Shown: in pieces, positions 7,060 to 15,400 of the stretch | How positions within the stretch are numbered: position 1 is the stretch's first letter | How the letters are laid out: each line of letters begins with the position of its first letter | Origin: an uncultured Lachnospiraceae bacterium | GTDB taxonomy: Bacteria > Bacillota > Clostridia > Lachnospirales > Lachnospiraceae | DNA length: 20,383 nt | Direction: 5' to 3' | Assembly (NCBI GenBank): GCA_910587895.1 | Contig: CAJUOE010000063.1 | Span: 1 to 20,383 of the forward strand | The notes under the pieces: generated by a model | What the model was told of the DNA's origin: nothing | Seen by the model: only the letters and a program-made list of their open reading frames with translations | The model's database searches: none | Translations under genes and position numbers: made by a program

Positions 7060-7302
7060 TTACACTCCTTTATAAATTTGCCCTCTATTACCGATTTTAA
7101 TGATATTTATAATGATACCGTTTACATCAAACAGGACGCGGAAGGCGCCTACCCGTAGGCGGTATCCAGTTGTTCCCTGAAGTTTCTGGATGTCTCCTTC
7201 CAAGGGAAGTTTGCCGATGGCGGAAACAAGACGTTCCTGTGTGACTTTGTCCTGCTTCTTTAAAAACTTCAGCGCCTTGTTAGAATATATAATTTGAAAC
7301 AA
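7060..7302 (-). CDS. RelE/ParE-family toxin
   Basis: Likely ribosome-dependent mRNA endonuclease or related toxin. At 80 residues it has the family length. The N-terminal helices (SNKALKFLKKQDKVTQERL) lead to the beta-sheet core, with LQGTTGYRLRVGAFRVLFDV at 41-60 and a C-terminal IIKIGNRGQIYKG. Arg48, Arg50, Arg55, Arg73 and Tyr77 sit where RelE proteins keep RNA-contacting residues. The start is a TTG at 7302; it is accepted because GGGAGG lies about 9 nt upstream and no in-frame ATG exists in the first half. The toxin gene precedes the antitoxin gene, the reverse of the commonest order but known for higBA-type loci. The pair lies on the opposite strand between the two-component and ABC genes. 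Confidence 0.8.
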   Translation of the reverse strand: MFQIIYSNKALKFLKKQDKVTQERLVSAIGKLPLEGDIQKLQGTTGYRLRVGAFRVLFDVNGIIINIIKIGNRGQIYKGV

Positions 7303-7420
7303 ATTATTTACGCCTCCCTGGTATAATAATGGTGCCTACATAAACTTTATATCAAAAAAGGAAAAAAGGCAATAGTCAAAAATATATTTGCTATTATTTA
7401 TATTTGAGGAATAACAAAGG

Positions 7421-7454
7421 CTTAAGGACTTCTTAATATCTTTTGGGATAAGAT
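7421..7454 (+). promoter_or_regulatory. Candidate response-regulator site and promoter of the ABC operon
   Basis: CTTAA occurs at 7421-7425 and again at 7432-7436, one helical turn (11 bp) apart, a spacing used by dimers of OmpR/PhoB-type regulators. TAAGAT at 7449-7454 is a plausible -10; the matching -35 position (about 7426-7431, GGACTT) is poor and lies between the repeats, as in activator-dependent promoters. The ABC start codon is at 7487. Binding by the regulator encoded at 4914-5600 is inferred. Confidence 0.5.
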
Positions 7455-7486
7455 AAGGCTACAAAAAGGAAAAGAGAGGAAGAGAA

Positions 7487-8248
7487 ATGAAACAGGCTAT
7501 TTTATCGGCAAAAGATTTATGTAAAAGTTTTGCGCATAATGGCGGTCAGGTACACGTGCTCTCCCATGTGGAGCTTGATTTGTATGAAGGTGAGTTCACC
7601 GTGATTATGGGCGCCAGCGGTTCCGGGAAGTCTACGCTGTTGTATGCCTTGAGCGGCATGGACAGGGCGACTGCCGGGGAAGTCATCTATGGTGGCAGGG
7701 ATATTGTAAAGATGAAAGAGAGGGATCTGGCAAAACTGCGCCATACGGATTTTGGTTTTATTTTCCAGCAGATGCATCTGGTAAGCAATCTTTCGCTGTT
7801 TGAAAATATTGCTGTGCCGGGTTATTTAAATAAGAGCAGGACTGTGGGCGAGGTGAAAAGCCGCGCGGAAGAATTGATGGATAAGATGTCCGTTTCCCAT
7901 ATAGGGACGCATCTGCCATCTCAGGTATCGGGTGGGGAACAGCAGAGGTGTGCCGTGGCAAGGGCGGTCATCAATTCCCCCAAAATGCTTTTTGCAGATG
8001 AGCCGACGGGAGCCCTCAACAGAAGGAATACCATAGACGTCCTTGATTTGTTGACAGAGCTTAACCGGGAGGGGCAGGGCGTATTGATGGTAACACATGA
8101 CTTGAAGGCAGCGCTCAGGGGAAGCCGTATCCTCTATCTTGAAGATGGGAAGATTATCGGGGAACTGACCCTTCCGGCTTACCAGGCAGGGGAAGAAAAA
8201 GCAAGAGAAACGCAGGTAAACGCATGGCTTACCTCGTTGGAATGGTAG
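7487..8248 (+). CDS. ABC transporter ATPase, LolD/MacB type
   Basis: Drives the FtsX-type permease encoded next. All nucleotide-binding motifs are intact: Walker A GASGSGKST at 42-50, Q-loop FIFQQ (Q94), signature VSGGEQQR at 147-154, Walker B MLFADEP at 167-173 and switch His204 in MVTHD. The GTHLPSQ before the signature and EPTGAL after Walker B are typical of ATPases paired with MacB/FtsX permeases, which perform mechanotransmission or peptide and lipid extrusion rather than solute import. It has 253 residues. The start ATG at 7487 follows GAGAGGAAGAG. It begins a two-gene operon with a promoter just upstream. The likely role is export of, or resistance to, an antimicrobial peptide; the substrate is unknown. 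Confidence 0.95.
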   Translation: MKQAILSAKDLCKSFAHNGGQVHVLSHVELDLYEGEFTVIMGASGSGKSTLLYALSGMDRATAGEVIYGGRDIVKMKERDLAKLRHTDFGFIFQQMHLVSNLSLFENIAVPGYLNKSRTVGEVKSRAEELMDKMSVSHIGTHLPSQVSGGEQQRCAVARAVINSPKMLFADEPTGALNRRNTIDVLDLLTELNREGQGVLMVTHDLKAALRGSRILYLEDGKIIGELTLPAYQAGEEKARETQVNAWLTSLEW

Positions 8249-8256
8249 GTGGCGAT

Positions 8257-10596
8257 ATGGAGATTTTAACATTATTGAAAGCAAACATCCGCCACAAGAA
8301 GGGCTCTTTTTTGAGCGTGGTTTTACTGAGCCTGATTATTGCCATGTCGTTTACGACCATTCTGGGAATTAAAGAGAGTGCGTTTCAAGGAGTTTACCAG
8401 TCCCATGAAATCATGGATACGGCAGATTGTTTGGTGCAGTATGATAACGCGGGCAGACTTACCGATGAGATAGTCGATGAGGTGAGAAACGACGACCGGG
8501 TAGATTCTGTGGAGGTTGGAGATTATCTCATTGTAACTAAGAGCATCATGAATGGAAATGAATACACCAATTCGTGCATGTTGGTAAAAATGGATGAGGA
8601 CACAAAGCTTCTGAAAGATGACATCAGCGGACTGAGGGGGGACGCTCCGGAACTGAAAAAAGGAGAAATCTATGTTCCGCAGGGGCTGCTTTCCAATGTT
8701 GATGGAAAGGTCGGGCAGAAAGTTACCATGGAGACGATAGCAGGAGATTTTGACTTTACCGTTAAGGGGGTTTGGCTGGAACCTTTGACTGGCGCTGCGG
8801 TGATCGGCTGGAAAAGGTTCTGTATCAGTGAGGCGGATTACCGTGAGATAGAAAGCAGGATTGCTGCCAAAGAGACAGAAGGTATGCATGGCATCGGTAA
8901 GGCGCTGGAGATCTATAAAAAACCGGATTGCGCGCTTACGACGGCGGAGTTTCGACGTGAGCTCAACAAAGACACCAGCGTTGTGGACAGGGGGAACAGC
9001 TCGATTACGAGGGACATGTCGATTCACTACACGACGCTTTTCCCGCAGGTGATATCTTCCTGCCTGCTGGTATTTATCATGCTGTTGCTGGCAATCGTCC
9101 TCATTGTGACGGTACACAGCATTTCCATGGAAATCGAGAGCAATTATGTCACGTTTGGCGTGTTGAAGGCGCAGGGATTTGACAAACATAAGATTCGCTT
9201 ATTATTCCTGGCGCAATATCTGTCGGCAGAGCTGTTGGGCGCGGTGTTGGGAATCGTCATCAGCATTCCGCTGGTTGGCGCGTCTTCCAATATGTTTGCC
9301 ATGATTACCGCAGTGCCAGCGGTATTGTCTGTGCCATTTGGACAGATTGCGCTTTTGCTGTCGTTCCTGTTCGTGCTGTCAACAGTTTCGATTTTGCTTG
9401 TCACCATAAAGCTCAATCAGGTTTCTCCGGTACGCGCCATTTCGGGCGCCAAAAAAGAAATTTATTTTGACAGCAGGATCAAGGCTCCAATCAGCAAGCG
9501 GCTTTTGTCAGCAAGCCTTGCCTTTCGCCAGTTTACGTCGGCAAAACGCAGGTATATCGGCACATTTGTGATTGTCGCCATACTGGTATTTTTTATGATG
9601 ACCATCAATGTGCTGTCAAATACAGTGAATTCAAAATCAGCGAGCGAGTCGATGGGCATGATGGTGACGGAAGTTGATTTCTCGCCGAAAAAGAAGCTTA
9701 CGCCGCAGGAAATTTCAGGGATAGAAAAAGAGGTCGCGCGTTTCACGGAGATCAATAAAAAATATTATAGTGTGAACGGTTATTTTTCTTTTGAAGGAGA
9801 GGAGATTATGGGGCAGACGTTTGAGGATCCGGGAGTTCTGCCAGCCCTCAGGGGACGTGTGCCCATTTATGAGAATGAAATTGCGGCCTCTCCGATTCTT
9901 TTGGAGGAATTCGGGCTTAAAATTGGCGATGAGGTGACATTGGGCTGGAATGGAGAGAAAAAATTATATCTGATTACCGGCACGGTTCAGTTGGTGAATG
10001 ATGCAGGGCGGTGTTTTGTAATTTCTTATGACGGAGCGAAAAGAATCGGCTATGATCAATGGCTGTTGGGTGGTTACTCCCTGGCGAGTGATGAGAAAGC
10101 CGGAGAAATTGTCGATGCGCTGAATGAGAAATTTCCGGAACTGATTGAGGCGAGGGAGAATCAGGCAATGATGGAGGAAGCTTATGATGTGGTCATTTTT
10201 TCGATGCAGGTAATTATCTATGCATTTTCGCTGTTATTTTCGCTGATTGTGGTACACATGGTATGTGCCAGGGCTTTTGTGCAGGAGCGCACCGATATTG
10301 GAATCTATAAGGCGATTGGGTTTACAGCCGGAAAGCTGCGGCTGCAGTTTGCCGTCAGATTCCTCACGGCGGCGGTGGTTGGCTCCTTAATTGGCAGCGT
10401 GTGCAGCTATGCCTTTTCTGGAAGGATGCTGGGGATGCTGTTGCGGGGAGTCGGCCTTACCAGCTTTGAGACGGTCTTCGGCATCTCCGCATTTGTTGTG
10501 CCGATAGCTGTCATCTGCCTGGGATTTTTCACTTTCGCTTATCTGGCAGCGCGGAGGATAAAGCGGGTAGAGGTTCGGGAGTTGGTGCAGGATTAA
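8257..10596 (+). CDS. FtsX-like ABC permease with two FtsX domains
   Basis: Membrane partner of the preceding ATPase. From the ATG at 8257 it is 779 residues. Predicted helices: about 17-37; 262-290, 322-345 and 362-388 (first FtsX core); 433-455; 642-670, 702-722 and 738-765 (second FtsX core). Two large extracytoplasmic regions lie at about 38-260 and 456-640. This duplicated 4+4 plan is common in Firmicutes single-chain permeases. An ATG at 8224 would add 11 residues inside the ATPase gene; 8257 is preferred because the family starts close to its first helix and AGGTGG lies just upstream, 8 nt after the ATPase stop. The stop overlaps that of convergent bioY by two bases. Absence of a conserved binding-protein gene fits a mechanotransmission or export system. 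Confidence 0.92.
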   Translation: MEILTLLKANIRHKKGSFLSVVLLSLIIAMSFTTILGIKESAFQGVYQSHEIMDTADCLVQYDNAGRLTDEIVDEVRNDDRVDSVEVGDYLIVTKSIMNGNEYTNSCMLVKMDEDTKLLKDDISGLRGDAPELKKGEIYVPQGLLSNVDGKVGQKVTMETIAGDFDFTVKGVWLEPLTGAAVIGWKRFCISEADYREIESRIAAKETEGMHGIGKALEIYKKPDCALTTAEFRRELNKDTSVVDRGNSSITRDMSIHYTTLFPQVISSCLLVFIMLLLAIVLIVTVHSISMEIESNYVTFGVLKAQGFDKHKIRLLFLAQYLSAELLGAVLGIVISIPLVGASSNMFAMITAVPAVLSVPFGQIALLLSFLFVLSTVSILLVTIKLNQVSPVRAISGAKKEIYFDSRIKAPISKRLLSASLAFRQFTSAKRRYIGTFVIVAILVFFMMTINVLSNTVNSKSASESMGMMVTEVDFSPKKKLTPQEISGIEKEVARFTEINKKYYSVNGYFSFEGEEIMGQTFEDPGVLPALRGRVPIYENEIAASPILLEEFGLKIGDEVTLGWNGEKKLYLITGTVQLVNDAGRCFVISYDGAKRIGYDQWLLGGYSLASDEKAGEIVDALNEKFPELIEARENQAMMEEAYDVVIFSMQVIIYAFSLLFSLIVVHMVCARAFVQERTDIGIYKAIGFTAGKLRLQFAVRFLTAAVVGSLIGSVCSYAFSGRMLGMLLRGVGLTSFETVFGISAFVVPIAVICLGFFTFAYLAARRIKRVEVRELVQD

Positions 10597-11177
10597 CCTG
10601 CAAACAACCCCGCCCGAGCCAGCTGTTTCCGAATCTGGGGTCCTGCAAGCATGGCAAGAATCATTTTCAACAGGTCACCGGGGATAAAGGGAATCACGCC
10701 TGCCATCAGCGCGGCTTTCCAATCAAGGCTTGCCTGATAAGCAAGCCAGACGGTGCCGAACGCGTAGGCAACAACGGTACCGCCAATCATGCCCAGCAGG
10801 CAGATAAAACGGTTGGAAATAAATTTATCAATAAAAATCCCAGCAATTAATGCCATGGGAAGAAACCCGATCAGGTATCCGCCGGTAGGCCCTAAGAGCT
10901 TGCCGGGACCACTGGTGAAACCGGAAAATACCGGAACGCCGATAAATCCGATCAACAGATAAATCAGGTAGGAAACACAGCCGAATTTCGTGCCAAGCGT
11001 ATAAAGAGAAAAGTAAATGGCAAGGTTCGTCAGCGAGATTGGCACCGGTCCTATCGGCAGGGACAGCGGTGCAAGGATACAGGTGACGGCCGTCATCACG
11101 CCGATGACGGCGAGCTGTCGGGTAGAGAAACGTGGTTTTGATGGGGGGCGTTTTGTTGCTGTTGAAGTAACTGGCAT
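10593..11177 (-). CDS. bioY: Biotin ECF transporter S-component BioY
   Basis: Membrane subunit that binds biotin and uses a shared ECF energising module. From the ATG at 11177 it has 194 residues with six hydrophobic helices. Family signatures are LPIGPVPISLTNLAIYFSLY at 40-59 and LLGPTGGYLIGF at 95-106; the Gly-Pro-Val-Pro and Gly-Pro-Thr-Gly-Gly-Tyr segments are hallmarks of BioY. The frame is open back to 11243, inside bioB, but GGAGC about 8 nt before 11177 and the normal family length favour the inner start. It lies 34 nt after bioB and should be co-transcribed under the BirA-like operator. Its end overlaps the end of the ABC permease gene on the other strand. With bioB it makes a small biotin-acquisition unit. 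Confidence 0.93.
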   Translation of the reverse strand: MPVTSTATKRPPSKPRFSTRQLAVIGVMTAVTCILAPLSLPIGPVPISLTNLAIYFSLYTLGTKFGCVSYLIYLLIGFIGVPVFSGFTSGPGKLLGPTGGYLIGFLPMALIAGIFIDKFISNRFICLLGMIGGTVVAYAFGTVWLAYQASLDWKAALMAGVIPFIPGDLLKMILAMLAGPQIRKQLARAGLFAG

Positions 11178-11211
11178 ATGAGATGCTCCTTTCGTGTGAT
11201 GAAATATAGTT

Positions 11212-12183
11212 TTATGTACGGGGATTCGCATCGTGAACGTCAAATCCCATTTCGGTAAACATTTGGATGTCTTCCTGGATTTTATTTCCGACAGTTGTCA
11301 GCATATCTCCGGTGATGGCGGCATTCGCGCCGGACTGAAACAGGCGTTTTCCACCATCTTCAAAATATGCCCGCCCGGCTGCAATCCGGATGTAGGCTGT
11401 AGGGTTGATATAGCGGAACATGGCTACGGTACGGATGATCTCATCCTCTGTCAATTGCGGCAGGTGTCCAAAAGGCGTGCCTGGAATGGGACGCAATACA
11501 TTTAAGGGAATGGAGAATATGTTAAGCTCAGAGAGTGAAACCGCCATATCCATACGGTCTTCCCAGGTTTCGCCCATGCCGATGATACCGCCGGAGCAGA
11601 CCTTAAGCCCGGCTTTTTTTGCCAGCCTGATTTTCGCTATTTTATCATCATAAGTGTGTGTGGTACAGATATTTGGAAAATTCCGCCGTGAGGTTTCGAT
11701 ATTCTCGTGGTAAGTCTCCACCCCGGCTGCCTTCAGGCGCACGAAAGCCTCGTAACTCAAAAGACCGTTGGAGGAACACAGGTGGATATTGCATTCCTTA
11801 TGTAAACGTTCAAAAATATCCGTCAGCTTGTCCAGATCTTTTCCGGCAACTGTGCGTCCTGCGGTGACAATGGAATAGGAATGTACGCCTGCACTTTCTT
11901 TCTCTTTGCAGTCTTTTAAAATGGTCTCTTCATCCAGCATTTCGTAGGTCTCGCATCCGGTTCGGCTGGACGCGGACTGGGCGCAGAATTTGCAGTCTTC
12001 GCCACATCTGCCGGAACGGCCATTGATAATGGTACATAAGTGTATGCGGTTCTGGCAGAGTGATTTGCGGATCAGGTCTGCCCCTTGGGCAAGCGCTGTG
12101 AGGTCCGCATGTTCAAACATTGACAAATCGTCTGAGCGTGTCAGGCGGCGCCCATCTACAATTTCTTTTGCAAGTGTTTTCAT
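11212..12183 (-). CDS. bioB: Biotin synthase, anaerobe-type variant
   Basis: Radical SAM enzyme that inserts sulfur into dethiobiotin to make biotin. The SAM-cluster motif CGEDCKFC gives C60, C64 and C67. Compared by eye with the E. coli enzyme, auxiliary-cluster cysteines C128 and C188 correspond to C136 (HLCSSNG) and C196 (KVCSGGI), and Arg260 to R266, but C97 corresponds to Ser104 in HSYSIVTAGR. The usual NHNLDTS also reads HENIETS here. This pattern fits the class of BioB reported from obligate anaerobes (called Type II), which carries a different auxiliary cluster (4Fe-5S). It is 323 residues; the ATG at 12183 follows AAAGGAG. No bioA, bioD or bioF is in the window, so it may act on salvaged dethiobiotin. 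First gene of the operon with bioY. Confidence 0.95.
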   Translation of the reverse strand: MKTLAKEIVDGRRLTRSDDLSMFEHADLTALAQGADLIRKSLCQNRIHLCTIINGRSGRCGEDCKFCAQSASSRTGCETYEMLDEETILKDCKEKESAGVHSYSIVTAGRTVAGKDLDKLTDIFERLHKECNIHLCSSNGLLSYEAFVRLKAAGVETYHENIETSRRNFPNICTTHTYDDKIAKIRLAKKAGLKVCSGGIIGMGETWEDRMDMAVSLSELNIFSIPLNVLRPIPGTPFGHLPQLTEDEIIRTVAMFRYINPTAYIRIAAGRAYFEDGGKRLFQSGANAAITGDMLTTVGNKIQEDIQMFTEMGFDVHDANPRT

Positions 12184-12221
12184 GATAGCTCCTTTAGGTA
12201 AAATGTTTTAATCTGACTCGT

Positions 12222-12250
12222 ATTATAAAGGAATGCCTTTTGATTGTCAA
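12222..12250 (-). promoter_or_regulatory. bioB-bioY promoter
   Basis: On the reverse strand TTGACA at 12245-12250 and TATAAT at 12222-12227 are separated by exactly 17 nt: both boxes match the sigma-A consensus perfectly. The -35 lies entirely within one arm of the palindrome at 12243-12275, so a bound repressor would block it. Confidence 0.85.
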
Positions 12251-12275
12251 CTAAAATTTAAAATAAGTTGACAAT
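12243..12275. promoter_or_regulatory. BirA-like operator of the biotin operon
   Basis: ATTGTCAACT at 12243-12252 and AGTTGACAAT at 12266-12275 form a perfect 10-bp inverted repeat with a 13-nt AT-rich spacer. Form and sequence resemble the BirA biotin-repressor signal (TTGTnAACy, a spacer of about 14-16, then the inverted half). A third partial half-site, TTGACAAT, occurs at 12289-12296. Control by biotin through BirA is inferred; the regulator gene is not in the window. Confidence 0.75.
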
Positions 12276-12342
12276 AATCGAGCTTGTTTTGACAATTGAG
12301 AAAAAAGAATCGAAATTGCACATTTTTAGCTCGGAAATGGAT

Positions 12343-12371
12343 TTGTTTTGCCAATAAAAAGATATTATAAT
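12343..12371 (+). promoter_or_regulatory. Promoter of the secreted lyase gene
   Basis: TTGTTT at 12343-12348 and a consensus TATAAT at 12366-12371 are separated by 17 nt. The ATG at 12415 follows GAAGGAGAGGG. The promoter is divergent from bioB, and the BirA-like palindrome lies about 70 bp upstream of the -35. Confidence 0.55.
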
Positions 12372-12414
12372 GAAAAATATATGTTTGAAAAATTGTTGAA
12401 GAAGGAGAGGGAAC

Positions 12415-15400
12415 ATGAGAAGAGAGAGAAGATGGAAAAAGAACCGAATGATTTCTGTCTGCCTGTCGTTTTTGCTGGCAGTAACGGTGTTTGTCGGCAG
12501 TCTGCCGCTGTCGGGATTGGAAGTGCAGGCGGCGGAAAAAGAATCACAAACAGGCAGTGGGAAAGTTTCTGAATCGTCCGGGAGCCGTTTCAGGCATCCG
12601 GGGCTGCTCCATACCCAGGAAGGGTTTGAAAAGATGTGGGAGAATGTGCAGAATAACGTATCCCCGAACAAGGAGACCTGGGATGCGCTTTGCTGGGATA
12701 GCCGTTCCAATTCGGGCTGGTGGCCGCGTCCATTGGAGGGCGTGACAAGAGGAGGGCGTGACAACATCAACCAGCTGCGCATCGACGTCAGGCGTGCGTA
12801 CCAGAACGCCCTCATCTGGAAAATCAGCGGCGATGAGGCGCATGGGGAGGCAGCCTGCCGGATTATCAATGCTTGGACATCAACGATGAAATGGCTGGGA
12901 GGAAACGCAGACCGCTTTCTTGCCGCTGGTCTTCAGGGATATGAACTGGCAAATATTGGGGAAATCATGCGTGATCATCCTAATTTTGATACCGAGGGGC
13001 TGCAGAATCTTTTGTTGAACGTATTTTATCCGATGAATGACGATTTTATGATCCGTCATAATGACGCTTATATTGGAAACTACTGGGCGAACTGGGAGCT
13101 TGCCAACCTGGCTTCCATGATTTCCATCGGCGTTTACTGCGACCGGGAGGATATCTATGAGCGCGCGCTGAATTATTTCAAGACAGGAAAGGGTAATGGT
13201 TCCCTTTATCATACAATGCCCTATGTGTTTGAGGAAGATGGCGGGCTTGTACAGTGGCAGGAATCTGTGCGCGACCAGGGGCATACAACATTGGGGCTGG
13301 TTCTCTGCGGCGTGATTATGGAGACAGCATGGAACCAGGGAGATAACCTGTATGACATGTCAGACAGCCGTTTTCGAAAAGCCGTGGAATATACGATACA
13401 GTATAATCAGCTTGGACAGGATGTGCCGTCTACCGGTTATGAATACCGGAAAGGCAAAGACGGGAAGGCGGAATGGTGTGCAGGTGTAAATCCTTACCAA
13501 AGGGGAAACTGGCGTCCCATTTATTATCAGATGTATAATCATTACGTAAACCGTAAGGGGCTTACCATGCCTAATACAGAACAGATGATAAAGAATGGAA
13601 CGACTGAAAACGGCCCATACATCGAAGGCGCGCCAGGAGACAGCCTGGATGAACTGGGATGGTACAGCCTGACATACGCCAACATAAGCGAACGTGTAGA
13701 AGACGAGCCTGTGGAGGGGGAATTGTCGGACGGCGTTTATCGCATTCTGTCGGCATCCAGCGGGAAATCCCTGGTGGTCAACGAGGAGGGGAACCTTGCC
13801 TCTGCGGCGAAGGGCACCAGAAAAGACGAATGGTGGATGGTGAAAAATAAAGGTGACGGAGAGTATACGCTTACGAATATGGCAACCGGAAAGCGGATGC
13901 AGCTTAACAGCAACGGCAATGCGGAGGGAAATTATGGGTATTACGATTATGGGACTCAGGTTGGTACCGGCGCGGCGAACGACTCTCTGGCGCAGAGCTT
14001 TGCGTTTCTGGCGGAGAATGACGGTTCATACCGGATTGTGCCATCTTTGAATTTTCTTGTCCTGGCATTGGAAAATAACAGCACGGCGGACAATGCCCGG
14101 ATTGTGCAGTGGCGCAACGACGCCTGGGGCGCGTATTGGAATTCAAATAACCCGGCGCAGCGTTTTCGGGTAGAAAAGGCAACGGAGAGGGAATCCTCGT
14201 TTACCTTTGATGATGAAAGTGGGTTTAAGACCGATTATGTCTCTCTGGAAGGCGATTACAGCCAGGTAAACCATGGAAATGGAAAGGCATTATCCCTCAA
14301 CGGAACCAGCGAGTACCAGGGGCTGGTGACGACGACCGGAAAGAGCGTGTTGGCAGGGGAGCCGGAATTTACGATTTCTTTTGAGGCGCGTCCAACAGCC
14401 GGAAATGAGAACTGGATCTTTTATGCGGCGCCGGATGCAAACAACCAGAGTGAGGCGCAGGCAACGTATTTTGGCGTAAAAGAGAAAGACGGAACCGTTA
14501 CGGCAGTAGTCAGCAGGAATGGCAGTATCTCAGAGGTGTCCGCAGACACCCGCGAGGATGTGGGAGCTGACAGCTGGTATAAGGTTTCCGTGGTATATGC
14601 AAAGACGGAGACGATTATATATGTAAACGGCAGAGAAATGGCAAGAGCAGCAAGGGATTATGCGATTTGTGATGTTCTGGACGATGACGCCATCATGCAG
14701 ATTGGAAAAGCGAATCTGGGAGATGGCAGATATTATAAGGGAGCAATTGACAATTTTAAAATTACCGGCCATGTCATGACTGCAGATGAGATTTTGGCGG
14801 ATGCGGCTGAGTTTGCAGAAGGAAATTTGCCGGAGACGCTGATAGATTTTACGTTTGATGATAAAGAGACAGGATTCAGCGGGGGAACGGCAGTCGCAAA
14901 AGGCTCCTACACGCTGGTGGATCATGGTGACGGCAAGGCGGTTCGTCTGGACGGCTGGCGAGATTTTCTGAAAGTGACGAAAACGGACGGCAGCTCGGTT
15001 GTCTCTGGTGGCCTGCTGAAAGAAATGACGATATCTTTGCAGGTAAAGAAAGAGGGAGGCATCGGATGGGTATTGTATGCGGCGCCTGATGCGCTCAGTC
15101 CGACGCTAAACTGGGAGCAGTACATTGGCGTAATGGACAGCAATGGGAGCATTACGGCAGAGCGTTTCAAAAACCAGGGCAGCCGCGCGGTTTCAGCAGA
15201 GGGCGCAGGACGTAAGGATATCTGGCATCACATAGCAGTCGTATATACGGAAGGTAAAATTACGATATATGACAATGGGGAGAAGGCAGCAGAGGCAGAA
15301 AACGACATTCCGTTGTATGAGATTCTTGGCGGAAACAGCATTTGGCAGATTGGAAAGGCAAACTGGGGAACCGGCGAGTATTTCCAGGGGATGATTGATA

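Noticed and set aside
8323..9189. 288-codon reverse-strand ORF within the permease gene
   Set aside because: It is antisense to a well-supported FtsX permease and its translation shows no domain or hydrophobic pattern.
12348..12572. Forward ORF overlapping the start of the lyase gene in another frame
   Set aside because: It lies across the promoter -10 and the lyase signal peptide, has no ribosome binding site and no recognisable protein character.
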